From Flavobacterium gillisiae (lineage in GTDB: Bacteria > Bacteroidota > Bacteroidia > Flavobacteriales > Flavobacteriaceae): a stretch of 64,000 bases of DNA. The position numbers and the translations under genes are program-made. The notes below the pieces were generated by a model, which saw nothing but the letters and a program-made list of their open reading frames with translations, was not told where the DNA came from and made no database searches. Shown piece after piece: positions 54,858 to 63,985 of this stretch. Where the stretch lies: positions 248,001-312,000 of the forward strand of contig NZ_FNRD01000003.1 of the NCBI RefSeq assembly GCF_900107635.1. Reading direction: 5' to 3'. Position 1 is the first letter of the stretch; the number at the start of each line of letters is the position of its first letter.

Positions 54858-57773
54858 TTATTTCAGAAAAGTATTCAAAATACTTACCGGATGTTGTGCT
54901 TTTCTATTGGTTCCATCAAAAATTTGATGGCGGCAACTTGTACCTGCTGCGGCAATAGAAGTTGTTGCAGCGGTGGACCTTATTTTTGGAAATAAAGTAT
55001 CCTCTCCCATCTGCATACTAATCTCATAATGCTCTTCTTCATAACCAAAAGAACCTGCCATCCCACAGCAACCCGAATTATAAATCGTAACTGTACTGTT
55101 TTTTGGCACGTTCAACATAGCAAAAGTCGCCTCTATTGAACTTAAGGATTTTTGGTGGCAATGACCGTGAATTTTTATATCTCTTACTTCATCAGAAAAC
55201 TGCTCCGAATTAATTTTACCCAATGCGATTTCCTTTTTGAAAAACTCTTCAATTGTCAAGCAGTTTTCGGCTAATTTTTCGGCGGAAGTCTTGTCATCAG
55301 CCAGACGAATGTATTCATCTCTAAAAGTCAATATAGCTGATGGTTCGATACCAATCAACGGAGTTTCAGCCGATATAATTCCTTTAAAAGTATTCACGTT
55401 TTTAGTAGCAATAGCTTTCGCTTCTTCCAGAAAACCTTTGGATATATAGGCTCTTCCACTTTCTTCATGATCTACAACAACAACTTCGTAGCCCAATTTA
55501 GAGAGTAATTCAAAAGCATCAATTCCTACTGAAACATCATAATAATTCGTGAATTCATCACAAAAAAGATAGAGTTTTCCATTGACATAGGAAGCAGCTT
55601 TTGTTTTTGATTTATTACTTTCGATCCATTTTCTGAATGTTTTAGGAGCTAATAATGGTACTTCCCTTTTTGAAGCCACACCCATTCCTTTTTTTACCAA
55701 AGGTTGATTGACCATAAAATTAGTCAATGCCGGAAAAACACTTCCTAGTTTATTCAGTTTGGCGTTATTAGCAAAAATCTTATTTCGAAGAGAAAAACCA
55801 TTTGCCTTTTGGTATTGGTATAAAAATTCAGCTTTAAGCGCACCCACATCCACATTAGAAGGACATTCACTGGCGCAAGCTTTACAACTTATACAAAGTT
55901 CAAAAACTTCGTATAATTCTTTGTGATCGAATTTATTATCTTTTTCTGAATGTGTCAAATATTCTCGCAAAGTATTAGCACGGGCACGAGTAGTATCTTT
56001 CTCGTTACGGGTAGCACGATAACTAGGACACATAGTTCCTCCTGCCGATGGTAATTTCCGACAATCACCAGAACCATTGCATTTTTCGGCAGCTCTTAGA
56101 ACGCCCATGCTATCTGAAAAATCTTGAATCGTTTTGATATTAGGTTCCTCTCTCCCAGTTTCGAAACGAAGATTTTCGTCCATTTTTAACGCATTAACAA
56201 TTTTTCCCATATTCAAAACTGAATTCGGGTCGAAAGCCAATTTGATGCGTTTTAATAACTCGTAGTTTTTTTCGCCAATCATAAATGGCAAAAATTCACC
56301 ACGTACAATTCCGTCTCCATGTTCTCCACTCAAGGATCCGCGGTATTTTTTTACTAACTGCGCTACTTCGGTAGCAATATTTCTAAACTGATAAACGCCT
56401 TCTTTTGTTTTTAAATTCAAAACCGGACGCAAATGCAATTCTCCTGCACCAGCATGAGCATAATAAATCGCCTCTTGTCCGTGGCGTTTCATCATCGCCG
56501 AAAAGTCAGCAATATAATTGGGTAAATCACTCAATTCAACAGCAGTATCTTCAATAGAATCGGCTGCTTTTTCATCACCTACAATACTTCCTAAAAGTCC
56601 GAGACCTGCTTTTCTAAGTTCGTTTACTTTCTCGATATCAGCACCGTATAATTTTGGCGAAGCATAACCAAAATTATTCTCTTCTAAATCTTTAATTAAA
56701 GCATTAGCTTGCATTTCGGCATCTTCCATACTCGTATGCGAAGCTACTTCAAACATCATTATTGCTTTGGGTTCACCCTGAATAAAAAACCTATTTTTAC
56801 TCTGCTCTTTGTTTGTTTTAGTACAATTAAGAATCGTATCATCAATCATTTCACAGGTGTACAAATGGTGTTTCATGGCAATCATGACCGCCTCTAAACT
56901 CTCTTGAACACTGGTAAAATGCGTTACTACCATCACATTATTAGTAGGTGGTAAATCATCAACTTTTAAAGTGACCTCAGTCGTAAAAGCTAAAGTTCCC
57001 TCAGAGCCACAAAGCAATTTACCAACATTTATTGTAGGTTGGCTTCCGCCAAAAAGATCAGAATACAATAGAATATCTACTGCATATCCTGTATTTCGTC
57101 TATGGATTTCTGGTTTCGGGAATTCTTTTATAATTTCCTTCTGTGTAGCTTCATTCGATAATTCCTCGTAAAGGATTCTGTAGATTTTATTTTCGAGAGA
57201 ATCGCCTTTTGTTTTTTCGATAAATTCAGCAGAAGTTAATTCGCCAAAAACAACTTGAGAGCCATCACTTAAAATAGCTTTTATCTCCACAATTTTATCT
57301 CTGGTCACTCCGTAGCGTATCGACGTGGTCCCAGATGAATTATTCCCTACCATTCCTCCTATCATACAACGATTAGAAGTAGAAGTATTAGGTCCAAAAA
57401 ATAATCCGTGGGGTTTTAAATATAAATTCAGTTCATCCCTGATCACACCGGGCTGAACGGTAATCGTTTTATTTGCTGCATCGAAAGAGACAATCTTAGT
57501 AAAATGTTTAGACACATCTACAATAATACCGCTACCAACTGTTTGTCCCGCTAAGGAAGTTCCCGCAGTTCTAGGTGTTAGAGCAAGCTTATTTATATTG
57601 GCAAAACGGACCAACTTTATAATATCGGCCTCATTTTTAGGTAAGGCTGCCGCCAAAGGCATTATTCTATAAGCAGAAGCATCTGTCGCATAGAGTGTTT
57701 TATGAAGATCATCAAATAGAAGAGTTCCTTCTAAGGATGTAGCTAATTCTTTTAATTGAGGCAAGTTGGGCAT
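54858..57773 (-). CDS. FAD-linked oxidase / 4Fe-4S ferredoxin fusion (YdiJ/D-2-hydroxyacid dehydrogenase-like)
   Basis: A 971-residue fusion enzyme. The N-terminal FAD_binding_4 domain (about 40-270) has TPRTAGTSLAGQTVGSG and NNSSGTTSIRYGV. The FAD-oxidase C domain follows (about 280-530, HAGAGELHLRPVL and SGEHGDGIVRGEFL). Cys-rich motifs CNGSGDC (Cys565) and CISCKACASECP (Cys627) would hold Fe-S clusters. The C-terminal part has HGHCHQKSL and NSGCCGMAGSFGYE, as in the CCG domain of GlpC/LldE-like proteins. The layout matches YdiJ-type D-2-hydroxyglutarate or D-lactate dehydrogenases that pass electrons to the quinone pool. The exact substrate is open. Confidence 0.9.
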   Translation of the reverse strand: MPNLPQLKELATSLEGTLLFDDLHKTLYATDASAYRIMPLAAALPKNEADIIKLVRFANINKLALTPRTAGTSLAGQTVGSGIIVDVSKHFTKIVSFDAANKTITVQPGVIRDELNLYLKPHGLFFGPNTSTSNRCMIGGMVGNNSSGTTSIRYGVTRDKIVEIKAILSDGSQVVFGELTSAEFIEKTKGDSLENKIYRILYEELSNEATQKEIIKEFPKPEIHRRNTGYAVDILLYSDLFGGSQPTINVGKLLCGSEGTLAFTTEVTLKVDDLPPTNNVMVVTHFTSVQESLEAVMIAMKHHLYTCEMIDDTILNCTKTNKEQSKNRFFIQGEPKAIMMFEVASHTSMEDAEMQANALIKDLEENNFGYASPKLYGADIEKVNELRKAGLGLLGSIVGDEKAADSIEDTAVELSDLPNYIADFSAMMKRHGQEAIYYAHAGAGELHLRPVLNLKTKEGVYQFRNIATEVAQLVKKYRGSLSGEHGDGIVRGEFLPFMIGEKNYELLKRIKLAFDPNSVLNMGKIVNALKMDENLRFETGREEPNIKTIQDFSDSMGVLRAAEKCNGSGDCRKLPSAGGTMCPSYRATRNEKDTTRARANTLREYLTHSEKDNKFDHKELYEVFELCISCKACASECPSNVDVGALKAEFLYQYQKANGFSLRNKIFANNAKLNKLGSVFPALTNFMVNQPLVKKGMGVASKREVPLLAPKTFRKWIESNKSKTKAASYVNGKLYLFCDEFTNYYDVSVGIDAFELLSKLGYEVVVVDHEESGRAYISKGFLEEAKAIATKNVNTFKGIISAETPLIGIEPSAILTFRDEYIRLADDKTSAEKLAENCLTIEEFFKKEIALGKINSEQFSDEVRDIKIHGHCHQKSLSSIEATFAMLNVPKNSTVTIYNSGCCGMAGSFGYEEEHYEISMQMGEDTLFPKIRSTAATTSIAAAGTSCRHQIFDGTNRKAQHPVSILNTFLK

Positions 57774-57800
57774 TAGTAAAATGTATTGCTTTTGTTTTCA

Positions 57801-57808
57801 CAAATATA
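57801..57808 (-). promoter_or_regulatory. Promoter -7 box of the FAD oxidase gene
   Basis: Minus strand TATATTTG, a perfect TAnnTTTG, 27 bp before the start codon. Confidence 0.65.
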
Positions 57809-57898
57809 AATGATAGCGCTTTATAATGGAACATTAATAGCTACTAAAACAAAACACCTAATCGCGATTTTGTTATAGCAGCCATATTGTATCATTTT

Positions 57899-59824
57899 TT
57901 AGTAGTCAAAACGCTTGAAAGCTTCTATAGCCTCATATTCAGCCAAGCCTAAGTTATCATAGCTTTTTGCCGTACTTTTATTGCGCTCCTCTGCTCTTAC
58001 CCAAAATTCTCTAGAATCATTCCCTTGAAACATTACACGATCCTTTTGAGACTGATGGAATAAAATAGCATGTCTTTTTAATAATACTTCATCCGGACTA
58101 AGCGGTACTGCCATATCAATTTCATCAATAGCCCACTCATGCCAAGCACCTCTATACAACCACAGCCAACAATCATCCATAAACGACTTGCTTTTTAGCG
58201 TAGCCATAGCTGCAAAAATGGCATTCAAACAAACCTCATGTGTTCCATGCGGATCTGCTAAATCTCCAGCTGCAAATACTTGATGCGGTCTTATTTTTTC
58301 AATAATATCCATAACAATGGTAATATCAACTGCAGCTAAAGGATTTTTCTTGATTTGACCTGTTTCATAAAATGGCAAGTCCAAAAAGTGAATGTTAGTA
58401 TCGTTCAAACCAATATATCTGGTTGCTGCATACGACTCCCTTCTTCTGATAAGCCCTTTTAATTTTCGAACTTCAACGGAATCCATTTCATCTTCTTTTT
58501 TATTATTTAAAAAATGAATTACCTCTTTAAAATCTATCTTAGTTCGGTCTTCGCCAATAAGATCATTGCATACCTCAGCAAATTTCAAAGCTTCATCATC
58601 CGTGACGGCAATATTTCCAGATGTTTGATACACCACATGCACATCATGCCCTTGCTTAATTAGCTTTGAGAAAGTACCTCCCATTGAAATCACATCATCA
58701 TCTGGATGAGGGCTAAAAAGAATAACTCTTTTTTTAGACGGGTTAGCTCTTTCCGGTCTGTTAGAGTCATCCGTGTCGGGTTTACCTCCTGGCCATCCAG
58801 TAATCGTATGTTGTAACTGATTAAACATATTAATATTCAAATCATAAGCTGATCCTTCTTGTGCTAATAAATCAGACATTCCATTGTTATTGTAATCTCT
58901 GTCCGTTAGTTTTAAGATGGACTGATTTGTTTTTTGGCAAAGCCACACTATTGCCTTACTTTTTAATGCCGGAGTCCAAACACATTCCTCTACTAACCAA
59001 GGTGTTTTTAATCGGGTTAATTCAGAAGCCGCTGATTGATCTAACACAAAGGTTGTATTATCATGATTTTGTAAAAAAGTAGCAGGGATTTCTGGGCTAA
59101 TTTCTCCTTGAATCGTTCTTTCTATTACATCTGCCTTGTTTTGCCCCCAAGCTAATAAAACAACTCTTTTAGATCTAAGAATAGTAGAAACTCCCATGGT
59201 TATGGCTCTAGTAGGAACATTGTTAATTCCATTAAAATCTGAGGAGGCATCTACCTTTGTAATATGATCTAGCGTTATTAGTCGGGTTCCAGAATTGATA
59301 TGTGATCCTGGTTCATTAAAACCAACGTGCCCGGTACGTCCTATTCCTAATAACTGAAAGTCAAGCCCACCAGCATTTTTAATTTTCGATTCATAATCAG
59401 CACAGTATTGATGTAGCTCTTCAATAGCAACTGCGCCATTAGGCACATTTACATTTTCAGGCTTGATATCAATATGATTGAAAAGATGGGCGTGCATGAA
59501 GTAGTGATAGCTTTGCTTATTTTCTTTTTTCATTGGATAATATTCGTCCAAATTAAAAGTAATCACATTGCTAAAGCTAAGACCTTCTTCTTTATGCAAA
59601 CGCACTAACTCATCATACACTCTTATAGGTGAAGAGCCCGTAGCCAATCCTAGTATGCATTTTTTATTTTCGGCTTGCTTTAATTTAATTAGTGTCGCTA
59701 TTTCTTGCGCAACAGCTTTTGAAGCGTCTACTGAATTTATAAAAATTTCATTATGAATTTTCTCAAAACGAGTTGTTTCATATTTTCCTGGTGCTACATA
59801 GCTTAGGTTACGAATGGCATCCAT
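57899..59824 (-). CDS. nagB: Glucosamine-6-phosphate deaminase fused to a PIG-L/LmbE-like deacetylase domain
   Basis: A 641-residue two-domain protein. Residues about 1-290 are NagB (LGLATGSSPIRVYDELV, NLDEYYPM, LGIGRTGHVGFNEPGS), which turns GlcN6P into fructose 6-phosphate and ammonia. Residues about 360-600 form a PIG-L-type zinc deacetylase domain, with FSPHPDDDVISMGG (SPHPDDD at 371-377) and the later DLADPHGTHEVC His ligand. The second domain might deacetylate GlcNAc or its phosphate and hand the product to NagB; this is inference. It lies downstream of the DeoR-family gene, with a promoter box and palindromic elements of its own. Confidence 0.93.
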   Translation of the reverse strand: MDAIRNLSYVAPGKYETTRFEKIHNEIFINSVDASKAVAQEIATLIKLKQAENKKCILGLATGSSPIRVYDELVRLHKEEGLSFSNVITFNLDEYYPMKKENKQSYHYFMHAHLFNHIDIKPENVNVPNGAVAIEELHQYCADYESKIKNAGGLDFQLLGIGRTGHVGFNEPGSHINSGTRLITLDHITKVDASSDFNGINNVPTRAITMGVSTILRSKRVVLLAWGQNKADVIERTIQGEISPEIPATFLQNHDNTTFVLDQSAASELTRLKTPWLVEECVWTPALKSKAIVWLCQKTNQSILKLTDRDYNNNGMSDLLAQEGSAYDLNINMFNQLQHTITGWPGGKPDTDDSNRPERANPSKKRVILFSPHPDDDVISMGGTFSKLIKQGHDVHVVYQTSGNIAVTDDEALKFAEVCNDLIGEDRTKIDFKEVIHFLNNKKEDEMDSVEVRKLKGLIRRRESYAATRYIGLNDTNIHFLDLPFYETGQIKKNPLAAVDITIVMDIIEKIRPHQVFAAGDLADPHGTHEVCLNAIFAAMATLKSKSFMDDCWLWLYRGAWHEWAIDEIDMAVPLSPDEVLLKRHAILFHQSQKDRVMFQGNDSREFWVRAEERNKSTAKSYDNLGLAEYEAIEAFKRFDY

Positions 59825-59857
59825 AATTTAGTTGTATTTTTAAGAAGGTTAATACAA

Positions 59858-59865
59858 CAAATGTA
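59858..59865 (-). promoter_or_regulatory. Promoter -7 box of nagB
   Basis: Minus strand TACATTTG, a perfect TAnnTTTG, 34 bp before the nagB start. Confidence 0.7.
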
Positions 59866-59883
59866 GAAAATAAAAATCTAATA

Positions 59884-59942
59884 GCGCATTTAAACGCGTT
59901 ATTTTAACGCTAAATTATCAAATAACGCAAAATACCGCATTA
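59884..59942. promoter_or_regulatory. Candidate DeoR operator sites upstream of nagB
   Basis: Three related elements precede the nagB promoter box: GCGCATTTAAACGCG (59884-59898), GCGTTATTTTAACGC (59896-59910, perfect palindrome with a 3-nt centre), and TAACGCAAAATACCGCATTA (59923-59942), the last ending in the deoR stop codon. Related elements lie upstream of susC. Confidence 0.55.
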
Positions 59943-60689
59943 AAGTATCATAACCCCAGCTCTGCGGTATTCTTCTAACACCTCATCCTCTGGATCTAAG
60001 TCGGTTACCATCGTGTTTAGTCTACTAATATTACAAACTACATGGGGCATTTTGCTATTTAATTTATCAGCAGTAAACATTAAAACTACTTTATCAGAAG
60101 CTTCCAGCATTGCTTTTTTAACAATCGAAACTTCATAACCCATTTCCGTCAGGCCCTGTTTAGCACTTATACTACTTACTCCCATAAAACAAATATCTGC
60201 TTTGATTTTAGATAAGACCTGCAGCACATCCATTCCAATTGTTACCATAGCATTTTTTTGCATCTTCCCACCTATGAAAATTAGGTCAATATTCGGGTAT
60301 TGAGATAATTGCATAGCAATAGGCAAACTATATGTATATATTGTTGCTTTTAATAATGGCGGCATTAACTTCGAAAAAACCAAGTTTGTAGTACCACCAC
60401 TCATAATTATCACCTGACCATCATGAAGTAAAGAAAGTGCCTTATGTCCTATTTCTTTTTTCTTATTCTCGTTAGATATTACAATATTAAATACATTTCT
60501 AGGTTTATCAGCAACGGGTATCGCGCCTCCATAAACTTTTTCAAGAAGCCCTCTTTCATCCAACTTATTTAAGTCTCTTCTTATAGTATCTTCAGAGACA
60601 GCCAAAAGCTCAGCCAACTCAATGGTACTAATTCGCTGTTCTTCAGCAAGTTTATTCAGTATATAATTGCGTCTTTCTGCTTTTAACAT
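59940..60689 (-). CDS. DeoR-family transcriptional regulator
   Basis: A 249-residue repressor-type protein. The N-terminal winged HTH (MLKAERRNYILNKLAEEQRI; then TIELAELLAVSEDTIRRDLNKL at about 21-42) is followed by a DeoR C-terminal sugar-phosphate isomerase-like sensor domain (MSGGTTNLVFSKL, LIFIGGKMQKNAMVTIG). The frame opens at 60716, but a perfect promoter box at 60714-60721 overlaps that codon, so the ATG at 60689 must be the start. It is upstream of nagB on the same strand and divergent from susC; a phosphorylated amino sugar such as GlcN6P or GlcNAc6P is the likely effector (inferred). Confidence 0.9.
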   Translation of the reverse strand: MLKAERRNYILNKLAEEQRISTIELAELLAVSEDTIRRDLNKLDERGLLEKVYGGAIPVADKPRNVFNIVISNENKKKEIGHKALSLLHDGQVIIMSGGTTNLVFSKLMPPLLKATIYTYSLPIAMQLSQYPNIDLIFIGGKMQKNAMVTIGMDVLQVLSKIKADICFMGVSSISAKQGLTEMGYEVSIVKKAMLEASDKVVLMFTADKLNSKMPHVVCNISRLNTMVTDLDPEDEVLEEYRRAGVMIL

Positions 60690-60713
60690 AGTCGTAATGT
60701 AAATGATGGAATG

Positions 60714-60721
60714 CAAATGTA
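60714..60721 (-). promoter_or_regulatory. Promoter -7 box of the deoR gene
   Basis: Minus strand TACATTTG, a perfect TAnnTTTG; start codon 25 bp downstream at 60689. Confidence 0.7.
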
Positions 60722-60769
60722 TTAAAATAAATCATTAATACGGAGACAATTAGCGAAGCCACGAGATTA

Positions 60770-60861
60770 AATGCGATTTTAAACCAACAAAACATGCGTT
60801 ATATTGCATTATTAAAGCTGAAAATGAAAATAAATCGAAAGATATCGCATTTATATGCATA
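60770..60861. promoter_or_regulatory. Candidate DeoR operator sites upstream of susC
   Basis: ATGCGATTTTAAA (60771-60783), TGCGTTATATTGCATTA (60795-60811) and CGCATTTATATGCATA (60846-60861), each resembling the elements before nagB. The last lies just upstream of the susC -7 box, where binding would hinder RNA polymerase. Confidence 0.55.
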
Positions 60862-60868
60862 TTATAAA

Positions 60869-60876
60869 TATATTTG
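60869..60876 (+). promoter_or_regulatory. Promoter -7 box of susC
   Basis: TATATTTG, a perfect TAnnTTTG, 30 bp before the susC ATG. It implies transcription start near 60884, which excludes the upstream TTG at 60874 as start codon. Confidence 0.7.
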
Positions 60877-60906
60877 TGTACTAACCATAACATAAACCAA
60901 ATAATT

Positions 60907-63900
60907 ATGAAAAAATTATTCCTGATTTCATTATTGTTTTTGTTTGTTCAAACCACATTTGCACAAACAAAAACAATTACTGGAACTGTAAAAAACAAAG
61001 CTGATGGGATTCCTATTCCAGGAGTTACAGTTCTTATTAAAGGTACTACTAAAAGTAGTGTTACTGATTTAGATGGTAACTATACGATTAATGCATCGTC
61101 TACTGACGCGCTTGTCTTTAGTTATATTGGTTTTGAAACAAAAGAATTTAAAGTAACGGAAAAAACAACTAATTACAGTATCAATTTATCTGAAGAACTT
61201 AACACTTTAAACGAAGTTGTCGTTCTTGGATCTACAGTGCGAGTTACTAGGAAAGAACTTGGAAATGCTGTTACAAGTTTGAAAGCCGAAGGACTCAATC
61301 AAGCCAAACCTGTAGACCTTTCATCTGCTTTACAAGGAAAAATTGCTGGCGCCCAAGTTTCTCAAAACTCTGGAGATCCTGCTGGAGGATTTAGTATCAA
61401 ACTTAGAGGTACTTCCTCTATTCTAGGTTCATCAGACCCTTTATATGTTATAGATGGAGTTGTACTGAATAATGCAACGACAAATCTAACAAACCTTAAT
61501 GTAAGTAAAGGAAATTCGAATCTACAAATTGGACAAAATAGATCCTCTGATATAAACCCAAATGATATTGAAAGTATTGAAATATTAAACGGAGGTGCCG
61601 CTGCAGCAATATATGGCTCACGTGCTGCTAATGGAGTTATTTTGATCTCAACAAAAAAAGGAAAATCAGGAGACACTAAATATACGTTTTCAACAAGCAT
61701 GACTTCAAATAGCCTCCGTAAAAAAGTTTATGTTAATATGTCTGACAAACAATTCGTCAATTCTTCTCCTGCATTATTTCCGATACAAGGGCAGCCAGCA
61801 AGTGCAACTACTGTATTAGTAGCTGGTAGAAATCTAGAAACTCGAACTATTTCTGGAATAAAAAGATATGATTATCAAGATGATGTTTTCACTACTGGAA
61901 TAGGAAATGACACCTATTTTTCTTTACGAGGAGGCGATGACAAAACAAAATATTTTTCCTCTATTGGTTATTTGAAAAATGAGGGAATTGTTAAGAATAC
62001 TGATTTTGAAAGATTAGGAGCCAAATTAAGGTTACAGCATGATTTTAGTGATAAACTAACAGCATCAATTGGTCTAAATTATATTACTTCTAGCTCTAAC
62101 GAGAAGCCAGATGGAAATGTTTTTTGGAGCCCAATTAATTCTATAACAATAACAAATAACATTTATGATATCAATCAAAGAAGCTCAAATGGTGATCTAT
62201 TGGCAGTAGACCCTAATAGAGTAAATCCTTTATCTGTAATTGAAAATTTCAAAATCACACAAAAGACAGATCGTATGGTTTCTGATATTCAATTGAATTT
62301 CAAACCATTCGAAAACTTCAATGCAGACTTTATTTTTGGATTAGATAATTACAACCAAAAAGGAAAAGTTTTTATACCTAGATATCCATACGCTCCTGTT
62401 AATGGAACTTACTTTAATGATGGTTATGTTTCCGAAGCATCAAATAGGGTCGTACAATTCAACAATGATTTGAACTTGAGATACCTTTGGAATATTACTA
62501 AAAATATAAAATTAACATCCTTTGCCGGTTATAATATTCAGACTTACAGAGACGAACTCTTTGCTATTGAAGGAAGAAACTTAAAACCATTTGTTGAAAC
62601 AATTAATGCTTTTAACACATTACTTCCAGGATCGCCTAACGCTGGCGAATCAAAATACAATTTATGGGGATACTACTTACAGGAAACTATAGGGTTCAAA
62701 GACAAACTTTTCATAACTATTGCTGGAAGACAAGATGCGTCAACTGTTTTTTCAAAAGAAAATCGTTCTCAGTTTTATCCAAAAGTAAGTGCTAGTTACG
62801 TAATATCTGATGAAAAATTCATGCAAAATTCTCCTATAACCTCTGCAAGATTGCGTGGTTCGTGGGGAGAATCTGGAAGTTTAACAGCAATAACTCCATA
62901 TGCAAGGTTCACAAATTATGCTACAGGAAATCTTATAGGAAATACTTCCTTTACCCTCGAAGGTTTCAAAAAAGGAAATTTAGACTTACGACCTGAGAAA
63001 AGCTCAACATACGAGGTCGGTGCAGACATAGGTCTTCTAAAAGACCGGGTAAATCTATCTTTTAGTTATTACAATGCAGATATAAAAGATTTGCTTTTAC
63101 CTGTACAACTAGCAAGTTCAACAGGCTCTACCAATACCATCCAAAATATTGGAGAAATGAACAATAAAGGTATAGAAATTGGGTTACGTTACGATGTCAT
63201 CAAGAAAGAAGATCTTAATCTTGATTTATACGTAAATTATAGCCGCAATAGAAATAAAGTGACTGGTTTACCGCAACAAAGATTCAAATTAGACAGTAAT
63301 CCTTCCGGAGCCCCCGTATTTGTGGAGAAAGGGCAACCTATTGGTATATATTATGGGACTTACTACGCTAGAAATGCCGACGGTAGTTTATTACTAACTA
63401 CTGCTGGTTACCCTCAAGTCGAGAAAGGTGATACTTCAACAGGAACTGCTATAAGAGATGCTTCTGGACAGCCCACAGGAACGATATTAAACAAACAAAT
63501 AGGAAACCCTAATCCAGAATATATTATTTCTTTTGGCGCCAATTTAAATTACAAAAAATTTGGAATGTCTATTTTATTTGATGGTGTTCAAGGTGTTGAT
63601 GTATTTGACGCTGATTATAGAACAAGACAAGGAGTTGGAAGTGGTGAATTAGTTGAAAAAGAACTTAACGGTGAATTACCAAGAGGATATATTTGGTCCA
63701 TATATGGAATTGAAGAATTTAGAGTTGTCGATGGTAGTTATATTAAATTGAGAGAAGTTTCCCTAAGCTATTCTTTCGGGAAATTGAATAACTTTTTTGA
63801 TGACTTAACCATCAATGCAAGTGGTAGAAACTTATTTTCATGGGATAAATTCACGAGTTTTGACCCCGAAACTAATTCTGGAGGGCAGTCATCTGTAGCC

Positions 63901-63966
63901 AAATATAATTTTGGTACAGTGCCTATTCCTAAATCATATTCATTAGCATTAAAATTTCAATTTTAA
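60907..63966 (+). CDS. SusC/RagA-family TonB-linked outer membrane receptor
   Basis: A 1,019-residue outer membrane transporter. Order: signal peptide (MKKLFLISLLFLFVQTTFAQ), carboxypeptidase-regulatory-like domain (ITGTVKNKADGIPIPGVTV, about 22-100), TonB-box-like LNEVVVLGS, plug domain (SSALQGKIAGAQVSQNS; then YVIDGVVLNNA, and GGAAAAIYGSRAANGVILI), and a 22-strand barrel ending in a C-terminal Phe (SLALKFQF). With SusD it imports glycans by TonB-driven transport. Its position next to DeoR and NagB suggests an amino-sugar glycan such as chitin oligosaccharide (inferred). Confidence 0.94.
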   Translation: MKKLFLISLLFLFVQTTFAQTKTITGTVKNKADGIPIPGVTVLIKGTTKSSVTDLDGNYTINASSTDALVFSYIGFETKEFKVTEKTTNYSINLSEELNTLNEVVVLGSTVRVTRKELGNAVTSLKAEGLNQAKPVDLSSALQGKIAGAQVSQNSGDPAGGFSIKLRGTSSILGSSDPLYVIDGVVLNNATTNLTNLNVSKGNSNLQIGQNRSSDINPNDIESIEILNGGAAAAIYGSRAANGVILISTKKGKSGDTKYTFSTSMTSNSLRKKVYVNMSDKQFVNSSPALFPIQGQPASATTVLVAGRNLETRTISGIKRYDYQDDVFTTGIGNDTYFSLRGGDDKTKYFSSIGYLKNEGIVKNTDFERLGAKLRLQHDFSDKLTASIGLNYITSSSNEKPDGNVFWSPINSITITNNIYDINQRSSNGDLLAVDPNRVNPLSVIENFKITQKTDRMVSDIQLNFKPFENFNADFIFGLDNYNQKGKVFIPRYPYAPVNGTYFNDGYVSEASNRVVQFNNDLNLRYLWNITKNIKLTSFAGYNIQTYRDELFAIEGRNLKPFVETINAFNTLLPGSPNAGESKYNLWGYYLQETIGFKDKLFITIAGRQDASTVFSKENRSQFYPKVSASYVISDEKFMQNSPITSARLRGSWGESGSLTAITPYARFTNYATGNLIGNTSFTLEGFKKGNLDLRPEKSSTYEVGADIGLLKDRVNLSFSYYNADIKDLLLPVQLASSTGSTNTIQNIGEMNNKGIEIGLRYDVIKKEDLNLDLYVNYSRNRNKVTGLPQQRFKLDSNPSGAPVFVEKGQPIGIYYGTYYARNADGSLLLTTAGYPQVEKGDTSTGTAIRDASGQPTGTILNKQIGNPNPEYIISFGANLNYKKFGMSILFDGVQGVDVFDADYRTRQGVGSGELVEKELNGELPRGYIWSIYGIEEFRVVDGSYIKLREVSLSYSFGKLNNFFDDLTINASGRNLFSWDKFTSFDPETNSGGQSSVAKYNFGTVPIPKSYSLALKFQF

Positions 63967-63985
63967 TAAAAAAAAAGAAAAAAAA

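Noticed and set aside
60874-60906. Upstream TTG start for the SusC gene
   Set aside because: It lies inside the perfect -7 box and before the expected transcription start, and the signal peptide begins at 60907.
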